From JAQBVV01 sp965249205 (GTDB lineage Bacteria > Acidobacteriota > Vicinamibacteria > Vicinamibacterales > UBA2999), in assembly GCA_965249205.1 (NCBI GenBank), contig CBDFLL010000004.1:372001-436000 (forward strand): a stretch of DNA of 64,000 bases. Direction: 5' to 3'. Positions 8,903-17,042 of the stretch are shown piece by piece (position 1 is the first letter of the stretch; the number at the start of each line of letters is the position of its first letter). Both the position numbers and the translations under genes were made by a program. Below the pieces are notes generated by a model. That model was not told the DNA's origin, searched no databases, and saw only the letters and a program-made list of their open reading frames with translations.

Positions 8903-9370
8903 GTGCCGAACCTCGAAGCCCACGTCGCCTCAACTCTTCGCCATGGTCAGGCGGCACAGCCCGCGGTAGTCGGTGAACCTGCGGCCGTGCGCCGCCCGCC
9001 TGGCCTCTGGCTCCTCACGGCAATGCTCCTGGCGAGCCCAGTGATCCACGGCGCGGCTCTGCTGCTCGGGCAGCACTGGCTCAACTACGGCAGCCCTCGC
9101 GCCTGGGACGCCTTCGTCTACTTCCTCTTCGCCCCCGTCGTCGGCACGCTGATGCTCCGCCGCTACGAGCGTGCCCGTTTCTCGGTCTACGTCTTCCTCT
9201 CCTCCGAGATCCTGCGCGCCATCCACATCGAGTCGCTCGCCTTGGGCGTTCTGTCGCTGGCCGCGGTTCTCTACCTACAGCTCCCCTCCGCCCGCCACTA
9301 TCACCCTTCCGTGGATCCCGGCCGCGTTCTCGAGCGCATCCGACTGTGGCGGCGAGCGTCCGGTGCCTAG
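8903..9370 (+). CDS. small membrane protein of unknown function
   Basis: The frame opens with GTG and encodes 155 residues. About 30 polar residues are followed by three or four hydrophobic segments (about 34-54, 67-83, 92-112, 115-127) and a short Arg-rich C-terminus. I do not recognise the family. It is divergent from the respiratory operon and ends 67 bp before the CitE-like gene, so it could share that transcript. Codon use and GC are like the neighbours. The start is the least certain part. Confidence 0.6.
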   Translation: MPNLEAHVASTLRHGQAAQPAVVGEPAAVRRPPGLWLLTAMLLASPVIHGAALLLGQHWLNYGSPRAWDAFVYFLFAPVVGTLMLRRYERARFSVYVFLSSEILRAIHIESLALGVLSLAAVLYLQLPSARHYHPSVDPGRVLERIRLWRRASGA

Positions 9371-9437
9371 CGCGGATTTCATGAGCGAGTAGCTCTCGAG
9401 CAAAACGACTCCTGACTCCACACGGTAAGCTACGGGC

Positions 9438-10301
9438 ATGATCGGTCCTATCCGCTCGCTTCTTTTTGCACCGGGCACCCGCCCGGACCGATTCGACAAG
9501 GCGATGAACGCCGGCGCTGACGCGGTTGCGTTCGATCTTGAAGACAGCGTTGATGTTGGGCGGAAGGCGGAGGCTCGCGCGCTCGTCGCCGACTACCTGG
9601 CGACGCCTGGCACCGGGGCGCTACGGTTGATCCGATTCAACCCGCCTGACACTCCGGACGGCGAAGCCGACCTAAAGTGTTTCAGCGGAGTGCAAGGGTT
9701 CGACGGCGTCTTGTTGCCGAAGATTGAGACCGCCGGTGCTGTCGAGCAGGTCGCGCGCGCGTTCGCGGCGCGGTCGCCGTCCGGTGCGGCGCCTCCTCTA
9801 CTCTTGCTCCTTGAGACGCCACGAGCCATCCTCAACGCGGCAGCGATCGCGGTAGCGGACGCGCCGGTGGCGGCGCTGCTGTTCGGTGCCGAAGACTACA
9901 CGGCCAGCCTTTCCATCGAGCGAACCATTGATGGCGAAGAGCTGTCGTTCGCCAGAGCCCAGATCGTCCTAGCAGCGGCGTTGGTGGGTGCAGATGCCAT
10001 CGATGGCGTCTGTATCGATCTCAACGACACCGACGCCCTTCGGCGCGACTCTCGGCGCGCGCGTGCGCTGGGTTTCCGCGGCAAGATGGCGATCCATCCG
10101 CGACAGCTTGAAGTCATCAACGAATCCTTCACGCCGACGGTTGCCGAGGTCCAACGCGCCCAGAAACTTATCGAGACGTACGAAACGGCTCGGGCCGCTG
10201 GACAGGGCGTGACGACGATGGACGGCCAGATGGTCGAGTTGCCGATTGTCGAGCGTGCACGGCGCCTGATCGCGCTGGCTGGGAAGCACGATGGTCGTTA
10301 G
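9438..10301 (+). CDS. HpcH/HpaI-family CoA ester lyase (CitE-like)
   Basis: The 287-residue protein has the CitE-like pattern. RSLLFAPG near the N-terminus is followed by FDLEDSV (acid residues for Mg and substrate), LPKIETA, LLLETPRAI, FGAEDYTA and KMAIHPRQ. These enzymes cleave or form acyl-CoA thioesters such as citryl-, malyl- or citramalyl-CoA in the cytoplasm. No CitD, CitF or transporter genes are next to it, so a free-standing CoA ester lyase is more likely than citrate lyase itself. The stop overlaps the next gene's proposed start. Confidence 0.88.
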   Translation: MIGPIRSLLFAPGTRPDRFDKAMNAGADAVAFDLEDSVDVGRKAEARALVADYLATPGTGALRLIRFNPPDTPDGEADLKCFSGVQGFDGVLLPKIETAGAVEQVARAFAARSPSGAAPPLLLLLETPRAILNAAAIAVADAPVAALLFGAEDYTASLSIERTIDGEELSFARAQIVLAAALVGADAIDGVCIDLNDTDALRRDSRRARALGFRGKMAIHPRQLEVINESFTPTVAEVQRAQKLIETYETARAAGQGVTTMDGQMVELPIVERARRLIALAGKHDGR

Positions 10302-12774
10302 TGCCGCGTCTCGGCCAAAGGAGGACCGCCTCCCGGGTGGGGCATCCCAGCGGACGGCGTTGCTCCTCCCTCAAATACCACCAGTATTCTCGGTCGTCGC
10401 GCCTGGTCCGCCGGGCGCCGCACTCCGGGATCCGGTCCTTCTTCAGCCAAGACGCGCCACCAGCCGAGGGCTAAAGGGACAGCGTGTTCACTTAGGGCTC
10501 GAAATAACCGCGTCTCGGCTGTGTTTGATTGTGGCGGCATCGCTGCTGAATGTCGGCGTGGCGCAGGCTGGCCAGATCAGTGCCCACACTTACGATGGTT
10601 CCCCTCCCCCGTCGCCACCGGAGGTGATGGCGCGCGACGCCGAGGGCCGGACGACGATACGTGCCGTGCGCGTGGACGCACCACTGCGCATCGATGGCGC
10701 GTTCGATGAGGCGCTGTACACCAGCGTACCGGCGATGACCGACTTCGTGCAGGTGGAGCCGGACCTCGGCGCGCCCGCCACGGAGAAGACCGAAGTGTGG
10801 ATCGCGTTTGACGGTGACAACTTCTATCTGTCTTTCCGGTGTTGGGACTCGCAGCCTGAGCGCCGGGTCGCCACCCAGATGCGTCGGGACGGCACGAACC
10901 TGTACAACGGCAACGACGTCATCAGCATCTTCGTTGACACTTTCTACGACCGTCGCAACGGATTCGGCATCACGATGAACTCGATCGGTGGTCGCAACGA
11001 CGGTCAGATCGTCAATGGGCAGTACAACTCGGACTGGAACCCGGTGTGGGAGATGGCCAATGGCAGCTTCGACGGGGGTTGGACGCTCGAGGTCGCGCTG
11101 CCCTTCAAGTCGCTCCGTTACCGGACCGGGACCGCTCAGATGTGGGGTTTCAACGCGTTGCGGACTGTCCGGTGGCGAAACGAGCTGTCGGTGCTGATAC
11201 CGGTTCCGCCCTTGCGCGGTATGAATAGCATCCGACAGCCGCAACTGGCGGCGACGATCGTTGGGATCGAAGCGCCTCCTGCGTCGAACAAACTTGAAGT
11301 GAAACCGTACGCGGTCTCGAGTCTCACCACAGATGCACGAGGCGGTCCGTCCTCGCCGACGTCGACCGATGGCGACGTGGGTCTCGATGTGAAGTACAGC
11401 CCGACACAGAACCTGGTCGCCGACTTCACGTACAACACCGACTTTGCACAGGTGGAGGCCGACGAGCAGCAGGTGAACCTGACGCGCTTCAGTTTGTTCT
11501 TTCCTGAGAAGCGTGAATTCTTTCTGGAGAATCGTGACACGTTCGCGTTTGGTGGAGTGGGGACCGGAGGTCGTGGTGGTGGGAGTGGCGGGGACACACC
11601 GATTCTTTTTTACAGCCGGCGTATCGGTCTGGACGCCGGGCAGCAGGTGCCGATCATCGCCGGCGGTCGCCTGACGGGCAGGGTGGGCCGCTTTACTGTG
11701 GGTCTGATGGATATCCAGACGGCGTCGTCAGACTCCACGGGGGCTCGATCCACGAACTTCTCCACGGTCCGTCTCAAGAGGGACATCCTCGCGCGCAGCA
11801 GTGTGGGGGTTCTCGCCACGGGACGATCGGTGGGATCGGGCGGCGGGGGCGCGAACGCCGCATTCGGGGTCGACGCGAACTTCAACTTCTTCACGTTTCT
11901 GACGGTCGACAGCTACTGGGCGAGAACGCGCTCGGACGGTGCCACGGCCGGCGACGACACAAGCTATCGGGCGGCGGCGAATTACGCCGGCGATCGTTAC
12001 GGCATGCGGCTGGAGCACCTTGCGGTCGGCGAACGCTTTCGGCCGGAGCTGGGTTACGTCCGTCGGCAAGATATCAGACGCTCGTTTGGTGAGGCGCGAT
12101 TCAGCCCACGTCTGGCGAGCGGGCCTATTCGCAAGTTGTCGTGGACTGGCTCGATCGCCTATGTCGAGAATGGTGCAGGACGACTCGAGGCGCGTGAAGA
12201 GGTCGCCGACTTTGGCATCGAGTTTCAAAACGCCGATCTGTTCAACCTGACCTACATGCGAGCGTACGAGTTCGTGCCACGCTCGTTTCAGATCGCGTCA
12301 AACGTGGCAGTACCGATCGGAGGATATGACACCGACACGGTGAGGCTCAGATACGCGCTGGGTCCGCAACGTGCGGCCTCGGTGGGCGTGACCGCCGAGT
12401 ACGGCACGTTCTACAGTGGCCACCGGACGGCGGTGTCAGCGACCAGGGGTCGTCTGACGTTCGGGCCGCGCTTGTCGCTCGAGCCGACCTACTCGGTCAA
12501 CTGGGTAGACTTGGCCGAAGGGTCATTCTCCACGCATCTGGCCGGCTCCAGGGTGACCTACACCATGACGCCGCGGATGTTTGTCAGCGCGCTCATCCAG
12601 TTCAACTCAGCGAGCCAGGCCCTCTCCGCGAACGTTCGTCTGCGCTGGGAGTATCAGCCCGGGAGCGAGCTCTTCGTCGTCTACAACGACCAGCGCGACA
12701 CGCGTGGCCGGGGCGTGCCCGAGCTGACGACCCGAGCCTTCGTCGTTAAGTTCAACCGCCTTTTCAGGTTCTGA
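10291..12774 (+). CDS. DUF5916 outer-membrane protein with N-terminal CBM9-like domain
   Basis: The frame can start at ATG 10291, overlapping the previous stop. A clear signal peptide appears only from about residue 72 (ITASRLCLIVAAS, cleavage after VAQA), and no good start codon lies just before it, so the true N-terminus is unsure. A carbohydrate-binding-like beta-sandwich (about 110-300) precedes a long Arg/Tyr/Phe-rich region ending in VKFNRLFRF, with the aromatic terminal residue typical of beta-barrel proteins. FFPEKREFFLENRD is a conserved DUF5916 segment. Its molecular function is not established. Confidence 0.8.
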   Translation: MVVSAASRPKEDRLPGGASQRTALLLPQIPPVFSVVAPGPPGAALRDPVLLQPRRATSRGLKGQRVHLGLEITASRLCLIVAASLLNVGVAQAGQISAHTYDGSPPPSPPEVMARDAEGRTTIRAVRVDAPLRIDGAFDEALYTSVPAMTDFVQVEPDLGAPATEKTEVWIAFDGDNFYLSFRCWDSQPERRVATQMRRDGTNLYNGNDVISIFVDTFYDRRNGFGITMNSIGGRNDGQIVNGQYNSDWNPVWEMANGSFDGGWTLEVALPFKSLRYRTGTAQMWGFNALRTVRWRNELSVLIPVPPLRGMNSIRQPQLAATIVGIEAPPASNKLEVKPYAVSSLTTDARGGPSSPTSTDGDVGLDVKYSPTQNLVADFTYNTDFAQVEADEQQVNLTRFSLFFPEKREFFLENRDTFAFGGVGTGGRGGGSGGDTPILFYSRRIGLDAGQQVPIIAGGRLTGRVGRFTVGLMDIQTASSDSTGARSTNFSTVRLKRDILARSSVGVLATGRSVGSGGGGANAAFGVDANFNFFTFLTVDSYWARTRSDGATAGDDTSYRAAANYAGDRYGMRLEHLAVGERFRPELGYVRRQDIRRSFGEARFSPRLASGPIRKLSWTGSIAYVENGAGRLEAREEVADFGIEFQNADLFNLTYMRAYEFVPRSFQIASNVAVPIGGYDTDTVRLRYALGPQRAASVGVTAEYGTFYSGHRTAVSATRGRLTFGPRLSLEPTYSVNWVDLAEGSFSTHLAGSRVTYTMTPRMFVSALIQFNSASQALSANVRLRWEYQPGSELFVVYNDQRDTRGRGVPELTTRAFVVKFNRLFRF

Positions 12775-12974
12775 CCGCTGCCCTGCGGTGATCCGCTCGT
12801 TCCTCCAGAAGGGAGGATCCTCCCACCGATGTGTCGACGGTTGTGATTCTTCAGGGAAGGGCCTGTGTAGCGCGACGCTGTCGGTAGTGCCGTTCAGACG
12901 ATCGTCGCGCGTGTCAGCGAACGCCCTCAGACAGTAGCGGGTGGCCCAGCAAGGCGATACGTGGTTGGACCGCG

Positions 12975-13002
12975 ACGCCCGCCGTTTTCAGGCGGCGGGC
13001 GT
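12975..13002. terminator. GC-rich hairpin between convergent genes
   Basis: ACGCCCGCCG (12975-12984) and CGGCGGGCGT (12993-13002) are perfect 10-bp complements with an 8-base loop. They lie between the convergent DUF5916 and PEGA genes. No T-run follows on either strand, so intrinsic termination is uncertain. Confidence 0.5.
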
Positions 13003-13028
13003 GTATGCCGGAGCCCATGTCGCTGCCT

Positions 13029-13952
13029 CTACTCCCGCGGAAGGCTGACGTTGATCGGCGCGGTCTCTCCAGCCTGAACGTCGATCTGCGTCGAGTAACC
13101 GCGATATCCGTCTTTACGGACTTCAACGCGGTGCGTTCCGGGGGCAATCTCAAGGACAAGCGCCTCATCATCCGATGGTCCCTCCCATCGCTCGCCGTTG
13201 ATGAGCACGTCAGCGTCCGCGGGCTGCACCCGGACCGCGATTGCGCCAAACGACGCGTCACGATTCATTGGATTCGAATCGGCGGCGGAAGTGTCCCTCA
13301 GCGAGGATTGGCCCGTCGCCGTGGGTCTCGGCTCTGGCGAGTCGTTCGGTCCGAGCGGCACCATCTCATGCTTGAAGCGAAGTGTCTTGTCGGGCTGTAG
13401 CAGGAGTCGCTCCGTCACGGTACGGTAGCCCGGAAGGTACAGCGACATCTCGTATTCGCCGGGTTTGAGTCGGAGCCGCTGAAAGATACCGTCGTACTCG
13501 TTTACGGTTCCAGCGTAGTAGCCATCGACAAAAACCTCGGTTTCGCGCGGAGAGACCTGCAGCCGAAGTGCGGAGTCTGGACGGTAGATCTGGCCGGCGC
13601 CGTACGCGGAGTATCCGCCGTAGTAGGAGTACCCACCGTAGTAGTAGGGATTGTAGAACCGGTTGTAGAACGGGCTGTAGAACGAGGAGTAGTACAGCGG
13701 CCGGTAATAGGCCCCGATGGCGACACCGCCGCGTCTCCGAGGCACGACCCGTACAGTTCGACGCGGCCCGGCCACGCCACGATTGCCGGAACGCGGTGCG
13801 GGCGCTACCTGTCGGCCGCCTCTGCCGCCACCTTCGCCGGTGGCTGGGCGCCCCCCACGTCGCCCTTGCGCCTCAGCGCTGTCCTGCAGGAGCGGCGCGC
13901 CGAGCATGGCGACCACTGCGCACGAGAATGCGAGAGTACGTGTATATGTCAT
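13029..13952 (-). CDS. exported protein with two PEGA domains
   Basis: ATG at 13952 is preferred because GGAGGG lies 8-9 bases upstream and a signal peptide follows at once (TLAFSCAVVAML to about residue 29). An upstream ATG at 14012 would add 20 residues without a signal. The mature protein has a Gly/Arg-rich segment (about 30-75) and a Tyr/Phe/Gly-rich segment with repeated YYGGYS units (about 80-122). Two PEGA-type beta domains follow (about 130-200 and 235-307) with the VFVDGYYAG and VLINGERWEG cores. PEGA domains are found in cell-surface proteins. No partner gene is adjacent. Confidence 0.85.
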   Translation of the reverse strand: MTYTRTLAFSCAVVAMLGAPLLQDSAEAQGRRGGRPATGEGGGRGGRQVAPAPRSGNRGVAGPRRTVRVVPRRRGGVAIGAYYRPLYYSSFYSPFYNRFYNPYYYGGYSYYGGYSAYGAGQIYRPDSALRLQVSPRETEVFVDGYYAGTVNEYDGIFQRLRLKPGEYEMSLYLPGYRTVTERLLLQPDKTLRFKHEMVPLGPNDSPEPRPTATGQSSLRDTSAADSNPMNRDASFGAIAVRVQPADADVLINGERWEGPSDDEALVLEIAPGTHRVEVRKDGYRGYSTQIDVQAGETAPINVSLPRE

Positions 13953-14347
13953 GGCGTGAGACCCTCCATGCCTCTGGAGGACATTGAGGCAATTGTTGTG
14001 CCGGCGTCTCACGAGCCCAACGGGTTGATTCGCGCGGTCCGGCGTCGCTTCGTGATGACGCCTGTCACGTCAGGAGGACGGGTACAACCCTTCCAGGCGG
14101 TCTGCCCCTGTCCCGCGAATCTTCCGACGTCGGTCGGAGCACAACCCGGACCTGACGCCCGCCGCTGACCACGGCGGGGCCGATGTACCGGTGGAACCCG
14201 ACCGGTCGATTCGTGTGGTCACAGAAACTTCACCGAGATGCGACGGCAAAGGGAAGGGTAAGGGCAAAGGGAAAAGGCAAAGGGAAGGACAAGGGCAAGG
14301 GAAACACCGACGGGTCGGGTCCCACGTAATGTAAGGGTCCCGGGAGC
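13953..14347. other. intergenic region with purine-rich AAGGG tract
   Basis: Nearly 400 bp lack a convincing gene. From about 14241 to 14311 the plus strand is built of irregular AAGGG/CAAAGGG units. Read on the plus strand it encodes alternating Lys-Gly, but the run is broken by one frameshift and the upstream frame has no start codon. It could be the tail of a decayed gene or simple-sequence DNA. The end nearest 14348 should hold the promoter for the TPR/methyltransferase gene. Confidence 0.5.
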
Positions 14348-15402
14348 GTGATGAGGAGACTTCGGCTTTCATCGTCGCTACTGCTCTCCGCGGTCGCCGA
14401 TGGATATCTTGTCTATGACGTCCGCACGGCGCAGCTCCATCGGTTCAATCCGATCGCGGCGCTGGTCGCGGAGCTTTGCATCGGCGGACGCAGCATTGCT
14501 CAGATCAAGCAGGACCTGAGTTCGTCGATTCCAGAGTGCGACTGGACGTCGTGCGCGGCGTGGATCGACGCGGCGCTGACGGCGGGGGCGCTGACAAAGC
14601 TGGCATCTGAGCTCCGTGAGGCTGACCGTGTCGCGGCGGCCTACGTGTGCCAGCAGCACGCGTCGCAGTTGGCGCCGGACAGGCCGGACGTCTGGCGCGA
14701 ATTGGGCGAGTTGGCGCACATCATGGATTCCCGCGGGGAAGCTCGGGAGGCCTACCAACGGTACGATCAACTGCGGCCGGGTGACGCCGAAGTCGGGCAT
14801 CTATTGGTTGCTCTGCAGGATGGTCCAGCGCCGGCAAGGGTATCGGCGGCGCGTGGGCCGAACTTGATGTACTCGACCTGGGATGCGGACGGGACTTGCC
14901 GCCGCGCAGCTCAGGTCGCGTGCGCGTCGCCTGGGTCGGAGTGGACCTGTCGGAATCGATGGTTGAGGTCGCGCGGCGCCGAGGGCCGTACGACGCGCTG
15001 CACGTAGCTGAGGTGACCGCATTTCTGGCCCGGACCGGGCACGACGCGTTTCATCTCATCACGGCGTGCGACACGCTGATCTATTTTGGCGATCTGCGCC
15101 AGGTCGTCTTCCCGGCAGCACAATGGTTGCGGCCGGGGGGCCTCATTGCGTTCACCGTCGAACGAAGCGACCGCCCTCCTTTTCACCTCACTGATTCCGG
15201 GCGCTTTGCGCACCATGCCGACCACATCAGAGAGGTTGCCGGAGAGGTGGCTCTCACCCTAGCCAGTCTGGACGACGTGATCCTGCGGTACGAGTACGGC
15301 AAGGCCGTGCACGGCTTCGTGGCGGTGCTAAAAGCCCCCGACGACGCCTCAACGATGTTGCCCCCCGCAGCTGAGTCCTCAGCCGCAGACTGCCGTCCCT
15401 GA
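14348..15402 (+). pseudogene. TPR / SAM-dependent methyltransferase, frameshifted and internally deleted
   Basis: The first part (14348 to about 14835) encodes an N-terminal domain (DGYLVYDVRTAQLHRFNP) and a TPR-like helical region. The methyltransferase part lies in another frame, with VLDLGCG at about 14865-14885 and then VGVDLSESMVEVARRRG, ITACDTLIYFGDL and LRPGGLIAFTVERS, ending at 15402. Between these, motif I reads normally (GTGLAAAQLRSRARRLVG) only if one A is added near 14893 and one G removed near 14935. The usual linker between TPR and methyltransferase parts is also missing. This is decay, or sequence error plus a deletion. The methyl acceptor is unknown. Confidence 0.75.
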
Positions 15403-15566
15403 ATTCAGCGGAGGACGCCTTCGTCCGGCGAATGTCAAGCGCGTGCACCTGCCACGGGCTTCGGGGCGGATATCATTGAGGACGATGAATTCGCGCACAG
15501 TAACCCACCAGTCTGCGGTGTCGGCGCCTAGCACCGCATCCGCGATCACCGACTAAGCGAGCACGT

Positions 15567-16694
15567 ATGAGCCGTCGGTTCTCTGTCTTTGTTGATAACT
15601 CCGGCTTGCTTGTTTCCGGCACGGTGCTTGCCCTCATCTGGGCCAACGTCGGCCACGAGAGTTATGAGACCGTCTCGCACGCGCTGCACTTCGCCGTGAA
15701 CGACATCGGAATGGCCTTCTTCTTCGCGATCGCGGCGAAGGAAGTCGTGGAGGCCACGGCCCCTGGCGGGGCGCTGCACTCGCCGCGCCGTTCGGCAGTG
15801 CCGCTGATCGCGGCGATTGGTGGCATGGTCGGCCCTGCTGCGATCTACATCACCCTCGTACTGGTGTTCGCTCGGCCGGACCTCGCGCAGGGATGGGCCA
15901 TTCCGGTGGCCACTGACATCGCGTTCAGCTATCTCGTCGCGCGGATCATATTCGGCGCCAAGCATCCAGGCATTCCGTTCTTGCTTTTGCTTGCGATCGC
16001 TGACGATGCGCTCGGCTTGATGATTCTGGCGGTGTTCTATCCGTCCGGTGATCTACACCTGGGCACATTCGCCATCGTTCTGGGCGTGGCGATGGTACTG
16101 GCGTGGTGGTTACGGAGCCGCAAGACGCTGAGCTTCTGGCCGTACATTGTCGGTGCGGGAGCGGTCTCGTGGCTCGCCTTCTATTGGGGTGGCCTGCATC
16201 CGGCGCTTGCGCTTGTGCCGATCATGCCGTTTGTGCCACACGCGTCGCGCGACGCGGGTCTGTTTGTCGAAAGACCGGATGCCCACGACACGCTCAACGA
16301 GTTCGAACACTGGTGGAAGCTACCGGTTCACGTCATCCTGTTTTTCTTCGGTCTCGCCAACGCGGGTGTCGCCGTCACGAGCGTCGGCACCGGCACCTGG
16401 TTCGTGCTGGCGGCAATCCTGCTCGGCAAGCCGATCGGCATCGTTGCCTGTACGGGACTGAGTGTCGCAGGCGGTTTGCACATGCCGGCCGGCGTGACAT
16501 GGCGCGACATGACCGTGCTCGGTGTGGTGGCGGCAATCGGCTTCACCGTCGCGCTCTTTTTTGCGACGGCGGCGTTTCCGGCCGGAGAACTGCTCGACCA
16601 GACGAAGATGGGGGCGCTCCTGAGCTTCTCGGCTGCGGTCGTCGCGATCGGGGTGGCCTTCGTGCTGGGAGCCGGCCGGATGGCACACACGTAA
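15567..16694 (+). CDS. nhaA: Na+/H+ antiporter NhaA
   Basis: The 375-residue integral membrane protein has the NhaA core. AFFFAIAAKEVVEA is the early conserved segment and VATDIAFSYLVARI is the conserved Asp-containing helix. LLLAIADDALGLMI carries the paired Asp residues that bind Na+ or H+. Residues KLPVHVILFFFGLANAGV and LGKPIGI follow as expected, and length is normal for the family. The protein exports Na+ in exchange for protons at the inner membrane. It sits near a second cation/proton exchanger at 17039. Confidence 0.95.
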   Translation: MSRRFSVFVDNSGLLVSGTVLALIWANVGHESYETVSHALHFAVNDIGMAFFFAIAAKEVVEATAPGGALHSPRRSAVPLIAAIGGMVGPAAIYITLVLVFARPDLAQGWAIPVATDIAFSYLVARIIFGAKHPGIPFLLLLAIADDALGLMILAVFYPSGDLHLGTFAIVLGVAMVLAWWLRSRKTLSFWPYIVGAGAVSWLAFYWGGLHPALALVPIMPFVPHASRDAGLFVERPDAHDTLNEFEHWWKLPVHVILFFFGLANAGVAVTSVGTGTWFVLAAILLGKPIGIVACTGLSVAGGLHMPAGVTWRDMTVLGVVAAIGFTVALFFATAAFPAGELLDQTKMGALLSFSAAVVAIGVAFVLGAGRMAHT

Positions 16695-16874
16695 CCCGGC
16701 CCGATCGGAGCGGGCAGACGGCCCGACGCGTCGAGTCCGTGCACATCATCAACATCAACACAGACAGTGCGGTCCCGCGCGAGGCATGGCACCGGGATAC
16801 GTGAGGCGACGCGTGGAGCATGTCGGTTTGCAACGCGCACAACATGTTTTGTCTTCAACCCGACGAGGGCGCCG

Positions 16875-17042
16875 ATGAAGGTTCGTCCTGGCGCTCCGTA
16901 TCCGCTCGGCAACACCTTTAACGGGGCGGGCGTCAACTTTGCGATCTTTTCTGAACACGCAACGAGGGTGGAGCTGTGCCTGTTCGACTCGCTAGGCGAC
17001 CCGCCCGGCCGCCGTTATGATAGGCGCTGGATTATCGAGTGA
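16875..17042 (+). pseudogene. glgX: N-terminal remnant of glycogen debranching enzyme GlgX
   Basis: ATG at 16875 opens MKVRPGAPYPLGNTF, followed by GVNFAIFSEHATRVELCLFD. This is the start of the N-terminal CBM48-like domain of GlgX/TreX. Similarity stops after about 40 residues and the frame ends at 17042, so more than 600 residues are missing. The breakpoint is just before the start of the exchanger gene. This looks like a deletion junction. Confidence 0.75.
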
